Source of the DNA: Candidatus Pacearchaeota archaeon
Lineage (GTDB): Archaea; Nanobdellota; Nanobdellia; Pacearchaeales; GW2011-AR1
Reading direction: 5' to 3'
DNA length: 5,714 nt
Assembly: GCA_003693875.1 (NCBI GenBank)
Contig: RFLO01000022.1
Location: 1 to 5,714, forward strand
A model generated the notes under the pieces. It worked only from the letters and a program-made list of their open reading frames with translations. It ran no database searches and had not been told where the DNA came from. The translations under genes were made by a program, and so were the position numbers. Below are positions 1-5,714 of the stretch, piece after piece (positions within the stretch are counted from its first letter, which is position 1; every line of letters begins with the position of its first letter).

Positions 1-2636
1 CCTGCACAATTATGGGGCGCCATGCAAGCGACAAGTTGACCTACAAGCTCTTCTTTGGAGTTTAGGTTGTAAAAAGCAGGCAAACCATAAATTTTCTCAA
101 GTTCTGCATCAATAAACTTTGAAATGTTAAAAAAAACGTCGTCGGCTTTTTCGTCTTGGGTTTTGGGACAAGATGGCAAAACAATATCGTGTGGTTTAAG
201 TTCCAAAATTTGTTCTTCAGACACAAGTTCCTCGCCAAAAATGTCTGTTTTGTAGCCCATTTCCTTCAATTTATTGATGCTTGTTCCAATTTCTTTGGGT
301 TTAAAGTGGGTCATTGGAATTTCTGTGCAATCGTACCTGATTGTGCCGTCTTTGTTTACGGCAAGTCCAAAACTTGCACGAAGAATTCCTTTTGCTAAAT
401 GCTCAATATCATGCTCTGCGTTACTGGTTCCACGAACGCCTTTTACAAGGGCCGGGAACTCAAAATCTTTTCCAAGAATTTTTTTTGCCTCGTCAAAATA
501 TTTTTGGGGATTAATCTTTTTAGTTGCAAATGTATCGGACACATTGTGCTCTTCGCAAGCACTATCCATTACTTTTTTACAAAACCTGCAATAAAACATC
601 CTTTTGGTTTTTTTGCCACATTTCTCGCACCTTGGATAAATTGTTTCATTTCCGCATTCACAGCGAAAAACCGGCCAATCTGCCCGTATAAAGCCGGCTT
701 TGCAGGCATCTTGAAAACTCCTAAGTCTTCCGCCCTGCTCCCCAACTGGAAACAGCATATTCGGACTACCTGTAAGCTTTCTGAGTTTTGCTTTTTCTGG
801 CCTGCCCATCCTACTCCCAATAAATGTTCCTGCCTTGTCTTTTATCTCTACACCACACATCTCATTTACAATAGACAAAACCTCTGCCTCTTCTTTTGGA
901 ATTGTTATTTTGTCTCCAATAACTTCGCCATCTAAAATCTCCCCAATACCAAGATTAAACAAAAAAGCCCTTGCGCTTTTCTCAACAACAACATTATCTA
1001 AGACAACGCGGTGTTCAACACCTAAAAGTTCAAGTGCCCTTTTAGCAACTGCGCGCTCTTCCCTTTTAGAGCCCTCCCACGGAAAAACCAATTTGCCGTC
1101 CTCTCTGCCACCCCTCCAAACAGCCAGTTTAAGCCAGTTAAGGAGCGCCACAAACTGCTCAAAGGAAATTTGTGTCCAGTAAAATATGTATTTTGGGTGT
1201 AGGGGAACCCCATACTTACGGCTCAATTCAACGGCAGCCTCAAAAGGAACCGAAAATTTGTCAATTACAAGTTCCTCGCCGGTCACATCCAGCTTTTCCT
1301 TTAACTCAAGTTCCCACCACTCCTCCACATAACCTGGTTTTAAGAGCTCGTGGTTGCGGTCTATAACGTCTCCTAACGGGAAAAGAATATCGCCCAAATA
1401 AATTATTTCTTCTATTTTGTCATAAGTCCTGCAGGATTCATCAAAATCTAAAATCTGTTTAACGGAACCATCTTTAAATTTTACTATTGGGCCTTCAATG
1501 CTGTCACACGAGGTGATTATACAGCCTTTCGTTGGTTTTTCAACCTTTAGTTGGGTTCCTTGTGACAAAAACCCGTCCGTAACCCCCATAGTGGCTGGAT
1601 GAATAGAGGCTGCAGAAAAACCTGAAACGCGGCTTCTGCCATACCTGAATCTAAAACCTCCAACTCTCCCCGGATGGCCATAAACCGGCCTTCCAGCAAC
1701 AAGGTCTTTTATGTATGCTGCCTCAACATCGCCGGTACCTTCCTCGCGTTTTTTATGCAATTCCACGTATTCTTCTAAAAAATCCCATCCACTACACTTA
1801 AATCCGTTTTTCTTTGGACTGTTTAGCCTTTTAAGCCCCTTGGCAGCTTTTTGAGCCAAACCCTCGCTGAAAGTAAGACACATTCCACCACGAATAAAAT
1901 TTGTTGGAACCCTCTCAAGATCCTTATAATTTGAAACTTCCTTGTCTTCTGTCGGGTCGCCAGATATCTGTATAGGGAGCCTTCTTGCTAAAAACTCCAT
2001 TTCTTCCTCGGTTGGGAGATATTGTAGGTTGGTAACTCTCTCATGATAATCCAAATTCTCTGTAATATACCTTTTTACCTCTTCTTCTGTAGGGTCGTAC
2101 TTGGCATAACCAAAATGTTCTCTTAAAAAATCTATGAGCATCAAAACAACACAAGTAGCCGTTGTCCCTGCAGACCTTATTGGCCCGCTAAAATTTGCTA
2201 TCAAATAGTCTTTCCCATCTCTTGTTTTTCCAACATCCAAACCAGTAAAACCCTCTATAGGCGAAGCCACAACACCAAGAGTAAGATAAGCAAAACCAAC
2301 CCGAATGCCTGCATCAATTGCAGCAAGCTGGTTTTCAAATTTACAAAATTTTTCTTCGGCAATCTCCTTTGCAATGGCAAAACTAACCGTAGTATCCAGC
2401 TTTCCAAACTCCTCTTCCAATTCAAGCATTCTGTTTGTAATTTCTTTTATTGGAAGGTTTGAGTGAATTGTAGCGGCAAGTCCCACAGATTTTTCAGCCA
2501 TAGTCATCGCTAAAGGAACTTCAACATAGTCTACGGGATCAATTCCCACCTTCCTAGCTCTGGCTGCAAAATCGTACTCCTCCTTAACCTTTTTGTTTAA
2601 ACTATCAAAATATCCTTCAACGTCCCAACCACACAT
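1..2636 (-). CDS. polC: DNA polymerase D (Pol II) large subunit DP2, 3' end cut by window edge
   Basis: This is the polymerizing subunit of archaeal family D DNA polymerase, which works as a DP1-DP2 heterodimer in chromosome replication. Reading the minus strand from the ATG at 2636 gives 878 codons with no stop to the left edge. Family hallmarks in order: SGPIRSAGTTA at about residues 150-160, RGGMC at 249-253, a GHPGRVGGFRFRYGRSR block at 320-336, HPATMG at 346-351 and GSRMGRPEKA at 607-616. Two zinc-binding modules follow, C659/C661/C670/C673 and C683/C686/C694/H697. The visible protein ends at LVACMAPHNCA (868-878), which matches the family's APH-x-x-AG segment. DP2 is usually about 1,150-1,260 residues, so roughly a quarter is missing, including the Asn-x-Asp-Gly-Asp-Glu-Asp catalytic region and the C-terminal PCNA-binding tail. 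No intein is seen, but the usual DP2 intein site would lie beyond the edge. The start is 7 nt after the DP1 stop, with no clear ribosome binding site, so coupled translation is likely. Confidence 0.97.
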   Translation of the reverse strand, partial: MCGWDVEGYFDSLNKKVKEEYDFAARARKVGIDPVDYVEVPLAMTMAEKSVGLAATIHSNLPIKEITNRMLELEEEFGKLDTTVSFAIAKEIAEEKFCKFENQLAAIDAGIRVGFAYLTLGVVASPIEGFTGLDVGKTRDGKDYLIANFSGPIRSAGTTATCVVLMLIDFLREHFGYAKYDPTEEEVKRYITENLDYHERVTNLQYLPTEEEMEFLARRLPIQISGDPTEDKEVSNYKDLERVPTNFIRGGMCLTFSEGLAQKAAKGLKRLNSPKKNGFKCSGWDFLEEYVELHKKREEGTGDVEAAYIKDLVAGRPVYGHPGRVGGFRFRYGRSRVSGFSAASIHPATMGVTDGFLSQGTQLKVEKPTKGCIITSCDSIEGPIVKFKDGSVKQILDFDESCRTYDKIEEIIYLGDILFPLGDVIDRNHELLKPGYVEEWWELELKEKLDVTGEELVIDKFSVPFEAAVELSRKYGVPLHPKYIFYWTQISFEQFVALLNWLKLAVWRGGREDGKLVFPWEGSKREERAVAKRALELLGVEHRVVLDNVVVEKSARAFLFNLGIGEILDGEVIGDKITIPKEEAEVLSIVNEMCGVEIKDKAGTFIGSRMGRPEKAKLRKLTGSPNMLFPVGEQGGRLRSFQDACKAGFIRADWPVFRCECGNETIYPRCEKCGKKTKRMFYCRFCKKVMDSACEEHNVSDTFATKKINPQKYFDEAKKILGKDFEFPALVKGVRGTSNAEHDIEHLAKGILRASFGLAVNKDGTIRYDCTEIPMTHFKPKEIGTSINKLKEMGYKTDIFGEELVSEEQILELKPHDIVLPSCPKTQDEKADDVFFNISKFIDAELEKIYGLPAFYNLNSKEELVGQLVACMAPHNCA

Positions 2637-2643
2637 TTTTTTG

Positions 2644-4197
2644 TTAACTACTAACTGTTTTACCATTCTCCAATCCAATTGCTCCTGCTTCGTCTGAAAA
2701 ATCGAGAATTTTTATTTCCCTTGTTTTTAGATTAAAAATGGGCACCTTGCATGGGTCTGGAACGTTTCCTACTTTTTCTTCAAAAGGAGTAATTGATTGC
2801 CAACATGAACTCGCAACAATAAGTATGTTGTTGTATGTACTTACCTCAACACGGTGTTGATCTCCTGTAACAATTATGTCTGGGATTATTTCTACTACAA
2901 GAGAATCTTTTTCACAGGGAACATAATCCATCATCCCATGCATCGGTGCAAGGTGCCTTCTTTTCAAAAATTCTTTTACCACAAGAGCAGGCCTCGTATG
3001 CCCATATTTTATCCTTATGTCTGTAATCTCATCTATAAAGCGATTGATACTCGCACCATGATACATCAAAACCTTAAAACCCCCATCAATTTCTACAACT
3101 GAAGGATTTGGAACAAGATAAAGATTTTCAATTTCGTAAAGGCTGGGTGCCCATTTCTCGCTTATTACTGGTTGGGGCTCGCCTACCCAAACTGAGTCGT
3201 GCTGTCCTGGACACATAACCATTTTTATGTCTTTTCTAATAAGCTTTAGAATTCTTGAAACAACGCCATACTGTCCGTGAGAGGTTTTTTCTACAAGATA
3301 CTTCTCCTGGCCTGGGTAATGATTTATTCCGTCAATGTTGTCTCCTACAATAAAAAGATATCTGACTTTTCCTGCCATTTCCTTCTGTTTGCTATCGCCA
3401 AGCTCACCGTTAAGCCACTTAACAAACCTCAAAAGATTTTTTTCTAAAAACATAGTTGAACCACCATGAAAGTCTGAAACAAAGGCTACATACTCGTCAA
3501 ATTCGCTTCGCCTTTTCTCATCAAGTCTCGCTTCAGGATAAAAAATTTCGTTTGCAAAAAGAATCTCGTTGTTTCCCGAAACATTTATCGCAATTATATC
3601 GTCAAGAAGAACGTTCCGTGCAACCTCAAACACGTCTTTCCTATTCCTGTTAACCAAAACCGTTGCTCTTCCGCTTAAGTCTTCTACTTCGAAGATTATG
3701 TTCTTGCTTTTAGTAATTCTTTTGTCAAAAACCGAAACAATGATTGTGTAATTGCCTTTGCTGTATCCTATTTTTCTTAGGCTTGTAAGATTTTCAAGAT
3801 TGCGTAATTCCAAAGCTTTCCTTAATACCTCAAATCTTGACCTAAAATGTTGGACAAAATCTTCTACGGTAATTTTTCTCTGCTTAAATGCCGGAGCCGC
3901 CAAGAGCTTAACTTTACCCCTTTCCTTTTTTTGGTTTTTGTTGTCGTTTTTTTTAAACTTAGAAAGAAATTCTAAAAGTTTGGGAGACAGTTCTTTCCCT
4001 TCAAAAAAAGCAACGAGTTTGTCTGAAAATTTTGAAAAACTTTTAAGACTAATGACTCTTTCTGGAACTCCACTTGCCTCAATAATGTTTAAGATGTTTT
4101 CAGCTTCATCGCTTCTAAACCCTTCAAGGTAACCTAACACTTCCTTATCAAGCAAAAAGCCTTTTTTCATACAGGCTTGCAAAATTTCAGATACCAT
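2644..4197 (-). CDS. polB: DNA polymerase D (Pol II) small subunit DP1, Mre11-like 3'-5' exonuclease subunit
   Basis: This is the small subunit of PolD, which supplies the proofreading 3'-5' exonuclease and binds DP2. Numbering from the ATG at 4197 (517 aa): a helical N-terminal domain (about 1-80), a lysine/asparagine-rich linker (about 81-97), an OB-fold (about 140-222) and a calcineurin-like phosphoesterase domain (about 236-500). Metal-site motifs are SDFHGGS (241-247), VGDNIDG (284-290), PGQHD (330-334), MYHGAS (378-383) and TGDQH (444-448). Family-typical EPQP, RRHLAP and CWQS-x-TPF segments are also present. Two metal-site positions are unusual: Gln332 where the family normally has Asn (GNHD), and Asp446 where it has the first His of GHxH. 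Start choice: the ATG lies one base after the orc1 stop (TGAGATG). A TTG at 4209, adding MDFE and overlapping orc1 by 11 nt, is possible but less likely. The length is within the range for DP1. The gene is probably co-transcribed with orc1 and DP2. Confidence 0.96.
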   Translation of the reverse strand: MVSEILQACMKKGFLLDKEVLGYLEGFRSDEAENILNIIEASGVPERVISLKSFSKFSDKLVAFFEGKELSPKLLEFLSKFKKNDNKNQKKERGKVKLLAAPAFKQRKITVEDFVQHFRSRFEVLRKALELRNLENLTSLRKIGYSKGNYTIIVSVFDKRITKSKNIIFEVEDLSGRATVLVNRNRKDVFEVARNVLLDDIIAINVSGNNEILFANEIFYPEARLDEKRRSEFDEYVAFVSDFHGGSTMFLEKNLLRFVKWLNGELGDSKQKEMAGKVRYLFIVGDNIDGINHYPGQEKYLVEKTSHGQYGVVSRILKLIRKDIKMVMCPGQHDSVWVGEPQPVISEKWAPSLYEIENLYLVPNPSVVEIDGGFKVLMYHGASINRFIDEITDIRIKYGHTRPALVVKEFLKRRHLAPMHGMMDYVPCEKDSLVVEIIPDIIVTGDQHRVEVSTYNNILIVASSCWQSITPFEEKVGNVPDPCKVPIFNLKTREIKILDFSDEAGAIGLENGKTVSS

Positions 4198-4198
4198 C

Positions 4199-5425
4199 TC
4201 AAAGTCCAAGAGATTCGCGAAGTATGAATTCTACCTTGTCAAGTAAATTGTTTGGAATAGAAAGCTTAATTTCTCTGGTTCTCCCGTGCCTTCCTTTAGA
4301 GATTACGCGTGCGTTGATTAACCCAAGCATGTCTATTTCTGCAAGGATATCAGAAATCCTTCGCTGCGTCAGACTATCAGTTTTTGTTTTCTCGCAAAGT
4401 TCCTGATAAAGATTATAAACATCCCCTGTGAAAAAAGTAGTTTTTTCTCCACGTTTTTTAAGAACCTTGGTAAGCTCCATTATTGCATAAAGCACTAACT
4501 GAAATTGTTTGGGCTCACTTTCCACAATATCTAAAATTTTATCCCTTTCAATTTTTTCGTTGGCTATATCAATGTAGTCTTCGCTAATAAAATCCTTGTT
4601 GTCTCTTTCACAAAGCTCGCCTGCAATTCTTAAAAGATCTAAGGCTCTCCTTGCGTCTCCGTGTTCCCTTGCAGCATAGGCAGCACATTTTGCAATAACT
4701 CCTTCTGAAATAGCCCCCTCCTTAAAAGCTTCGCTGCACCTCTCTTTTAAGATGTCTTGTAGTTGGAGCGCATTATAGGGTGGGAAAACAAACTCTTCCT
4801 CGCCAAGAGAAGACCTAACTCTCGGATCAACATTTTCAAGGAATGTAACATCATTTGAGATTCCAATAAGTGAAATCTGAGCGTTGCTAAGTTCTTGATT
4901 GAGGCGTGTCATTGAATACAAGAAATTGTCGCTTATCTTTTTTACTGCTTGGTCAATTTCATCAAGTATAAACACTATTAACTGCTCTTTTTTATCTACA
5001 AGCTCTATGAACTTTGCCCAGACCTGGTCTGTCGGAAGCCCTGTCGCAGGAACTTCTCCCCCAAGACCCTTAATAAGTGCTGCGAGAATCCTATACTCAG
5101 TATCTGAAACCTTTTTAAGTTTGCAGTTCAAATACTCAAAATTAACATTTACCCCAAGAGACTCTGCCTTCTTGCTAAGTTCTTGACGAACATACTGAAC
5201 AGATAGCGTTTTTCCTGTCCCTGTTTTGCCATAAATAAAAAGGTTGCTTGGCCTCTCACCCCTAAGGCTTGGGGCAAGGATGCTTGCAATTGACTTTATT
5301 TGGTTTTCGCGATGAGGTATAGAATCCGGAGTGTATCTTGCTTGTAAAACTGCCTTATTCTTAAAAATACTATTGCTTATTGCTGAATTAAAAATTTCTT
5401 CTAGCTCAACCCCCATTCCAGCCAT
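4199..5425 (-). CDS. cdc6: Orc1/Cdc6 family replication initiator (AAA+ ATPase with winged helix)
   Basis: This is the archaeal origin-binding initiator, which recognises origin recognition boxes and helps load the MCM helicase. The 408-residue length is typical. The AAA+ motifs are complete: Walker A GKTGTGKT at 66-73, Walker B FILDEID at 152-158, sensor 1 ending in Asn191 (ISLIGISND), an arginine-finger region DPRVRSS at 200-206 and sensor 2 HGDARRALDLLR at 255-266. The C-terminal winged-helix domain covers about 295-408, with a likely recognition helix near SLTQRRISDIL (351-361) and a basic wing around KGRHGRTR (377-384). All key ATPase residues are intact, so it should be an active initiator. 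It is the first gene of the probable orc1-DP1-DP2 operon, and it reads away from a repeat-bearing intergenic region that looks like an origin. An internal ATG at 5416 (residue 4) is an alternative start that fits the promoter spacing better. No Shine-Dalgarno sequence precedes either start. Confidence 0.97.
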   Translation of the reverse strand: MAGMGVELEEIFNSAISNSIFKNKAVLQARYTPDSIPHRENQIKSIASILAPSLRGERPSNLFIYGKTGTGKTLSVQYVRQELSKKAESLGVNVNFEYLNCKLKKVSDTEYRILAALIKGLGGEVPATGLPTDQVWAKFIELVDKKEQLIVFILDEIDQAVKKISDNFLYSMTRLNQELSNAQISLIGISNDVTFLENVDPRVRSSLGEEEFVFPPYNALQLQDILKERCSEAFKEGAISEGVIAKCAAYAAREHGDARRALDLLRIAGELCERDNKDFISEDYIDIANEKIERDKILDIVESEPKQFQLVLYAIMELTKVLKKRGEKTTFFTGDVYNLYQELCEKTKTDSLTQRRISDILAEIDMLGLINARVISKGRHGRTREIKLSIPNNLLDKVEFILRESLGL

Positions 5426-5440
5426 ATGATATTGAAAGTC

Positions 5441-5448
5441 TATTTAAA
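5441..5448 (-). promoter_or_regulatory. TATA-like box, candidate promoter of the orc1-DP1-DP2 operon
   Basis: On the minus strand this reads TTTAAATA, a good archaeal TATA-box match. Archaeal transcription normally starts about 25-27 bases downstream of the box centre, here near 5418-5420. That is just inside the longest orc1 frame and 2-4 bases before its second ATG (5416), which would give a near-leaderless mRNA. No strong BRE is visible upstream of the box. Confidence 0.45.
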
Positions 5449-5477
5449 GATTAGTATACACGAAAAGATAGTAAGGC

Positions 5478-5489
5478 GAAATTTATTTC
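5478..5489. repeat. Short inverted repeat in the orc1 upstream region
   Basis: GAAAT-TT-ATTTC forms a 5-bp perfect palindromic pair about 30 bp upstream of the proximal TATA-like box. The position would suit a regulator site, but arms this short and A+T-rich are expected by chance. It is listed only to describe the gene-free region. Confidence 0.15.
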
Positions 5490-5514
5490 ATTTGGAAGCT
5501 TAAAAAAGCCAAAA

Positions 5515-5522
5515 TATTTAAA
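5515..5522 (-). promoter_or_regulatory. Second TATA-like box upstream of orc1
   Basis: The same octamer TTTAAATA occurs here on the minus strand, immediately beside the first ORB-like repeat. A start about 26 bases downstream would fall near 5492 and leave an untranslated leader of about 67 bases before the orc1 ATG at 5425. It could be an alternative promoter, or simply part of the A+T-rich origin region. It is weaker than the box at 5441-5448 because no ribosome binding site supports a leadered transcript. Confidence 0.25.
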
Positions 5523-5545
5523 CCCTAAAAATGTCCTCTAAAAAA
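5523..5545 (-). repeat. ORB-like repeat, copy A (most degenerate)
   Basis: On the plus strand this begins CCCTAAAAATGTCCTC and continues into an A run. Compared with copy C (CCCTAACAATACCTCC then AAAA), 17 of 20 positions agree if one base is inserted. It has the same orientation as copies B and C. It is probably a weaker initiator site and lies next to a TATA-like box. Confidence 0.4.
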
Positions 5546-5568
5546 TAGGTTTTGTTTGGTTCCCCTGA

Positions 5569-5592
5569 CCCCTTCATTTCATCTCCAAAAGA
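5569..5592 (-). repeat. ORB-like repeat, copy B (best match to origin recognition box)
   Basis: The plus strand reads CCCCT, nine bases, then CTCCAAAAGA. On the minus strand it contains GAAATGAAGGGG. The 3' half of the Orc1/Cdc6 box known from Pyrococcus, as I recall it, is GAAACGAAAGGGG, so this differs by one substitution and one missing A. The G string at the 3' end is the part contacted by the initiator in known ORB complexes. The usual TTCCA half is not conserved here; TTTTGGAG takes its place. Confidence 0.5.
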
Positions 5593-5610
5593 AATTGTGT
5601 TGAGCTGCAG

Positions 5611-5633
5611 CCCCTAACAATACCTCCAAAAGA
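5611..5633 (-). repeat. ORB-like repeat, copy C
   Basis: The plus strand reads CCCCTAACAATACCTCC followed by AAAAGA. It shares the outer CCCCT and CTCCAAAAGA blocks exactly with copy B, 42-bp register apart at the C run and 41 bp at the CTCCAAAAGA block. It directly abuts the A+T-rich stretch that starts at 5634, as an origin box next to a duplex-unwinding element would. Confidence 0.5.
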
Positions 5634-5702
5634 TATATGATTAATTAAATATGATAAAACATATATTATAAATAATATAAAACCTTTTAAATAAAAAAAA
5701 TT
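5634..5702. other. Extremely A+T-rich stretch, candidate duplex-unwinding element
   Basis: Only five G or C bases occur in 69. It contains TTAATTAA, two copies of ATATGAT (5635-5641 and 5649-5655) and a perfect 8-bp inverted repeat, TATATTAT-AA-ATAATATA, at 5662-5679. A plus-strand TTTAAATA (5686-5693) could also be a TATA box for a rightward gene starting outside the window. There is no coding potential on either strand. Confidence 0.45.
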
Positions 5703-5714
5703 ACCCCACTAATA

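Larger units (their letters stand above)
5523..5702. other. Candidate replication origin (oriC), left half: three ORB-like repeats plus A+T-rich unwinding region
   Basis: Three same-orientation repeats (5523-5633) are followed by about 69 bases (5634-5702) containing only five G/C pairs. This is the general design of archaeal origins: initiator boxes flanking an A+T-rich duplex-unwinding element, next to the orc1/cdc6 gene. In known origins an inverted set of boxes lies on the other side of the unwinding element; here that side is outside the window. All three genes read away from the element, co-directional with a leftward fork. The repeats and composition are directly visible; origin function is inferred. 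Confidence 0.5.

Noticed and set aside
156..1366. Several plus-strand open frames of 60-180 codons across the left part
   Set aside because: They lie entirely antisense to the uninterrupted DP2 frame, which has strong family motifs; their translations show no recognisable domain.
1..2636. Intein in DP2
   Set aside because: The frame follows the family motif order without an inserted block; the usual insertion site near the catalytic aspartates is beyond the left edge, so absence cannot be claimed for the whole gene.
4195..4209. TTG at 4209 as the DP1 start
   Set aside because: An in-frame ATG lies four codons downstream in a tight TGAGATG junction with the orc1 stop; there is no ribosome binding site favouring the TTG.
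2854..5186. Plus-strand open frames opposite DP1 and orc1
   Set aside because: They are shadows of well-supported minus-strand genes, without motifs or plausible initiation signals.
5498..5509. GCTT-AAAA-AAGC hairpin upstream of orc1 as a terminator
   Set aside because: A four-base-pair stem is too weak, and no upstream gene in the window would need a terminator there.
5523..5633. CRISPR array
   Set aside because: There are only three degenerate short copies with spacer lengths that vary, no long exact repeat and no cas genes; an initiator-box cluster fits better.
5686..5693. Plus-strand TATA box for a divergent rightward gene
   Set aside because: Its transcription start and gene would fall outside the window, and TTTAAATA is expected by chance in such A+T-rich sequence; it is mentioned only within the A+T-rich feature.

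Overview
The window is an archaeal DNA-replication locus. Three genes lie on the minus strand, tightly packed and transcribed leftward: an Orc1/Cdc6 initiator (right), the small subunit DP1 of the archaeal family D DNA polymerase (middle), and the large subunit DP2 (left, running off the left edge). PolD occurs only in Archaea, so the domain is secure. The sequence is A+T-rich. Gene order and protein motifs resemble the orc1-DP1-DP2 cluster known from Thermococcales, but several residues differ from the Pyrococcus sequences I remember. I would place it among Euryarchaeota or DPANN-like archaea and cannot assign a genus.

Layout: positions 1-2636 encode the first 878 codons of DP2 without interruption. 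The window ends just before the region that carries the polymerase catalytic aspartates. DP1 (2644-4197, or from a TTG at 4209) follows 7 nt away. The orc1/cdc6 gene (4199-5425) ends with a stop codon one base before the DP1 ATG. The three genes therefore look like one operon with translational coupling. All the plus-strand open frames I examined are shadows of these genes.

The remaining 289 bases (5426-5714) hold no gene but are rich in signals. There is a TATA-like box (5441-5448) close to the orc1 start and a second one at 5515-5522. Three copies of a C-rich/CTCCAAAA repeat, all in one orientation, lie between 5523 and 5633. On the minus strand they read like degenerate origin recognition boxes (ORBs). 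They are followed by about 69 bases with only five G/C pairs. Together this looks like one half of a replication origin (oriC), with the initiator gene and the replicative polymerase genes reading away from it.

How it fits together (inference from family knowledge): Orc1/Cdc6 would bind the repeats beside its own promoter and open the A+T-rich stretch, and DP1+DP2 would form the PolD that extends the new strands. The most unusual protein feature is in DP1. Two positions of its Mre11-like nuclease metal site differ from the usual residues (GNHD is GQHD; GHxH is GDQH). I found no mobile element, CRISPR array, RNA gene or intein in the visible sequence.
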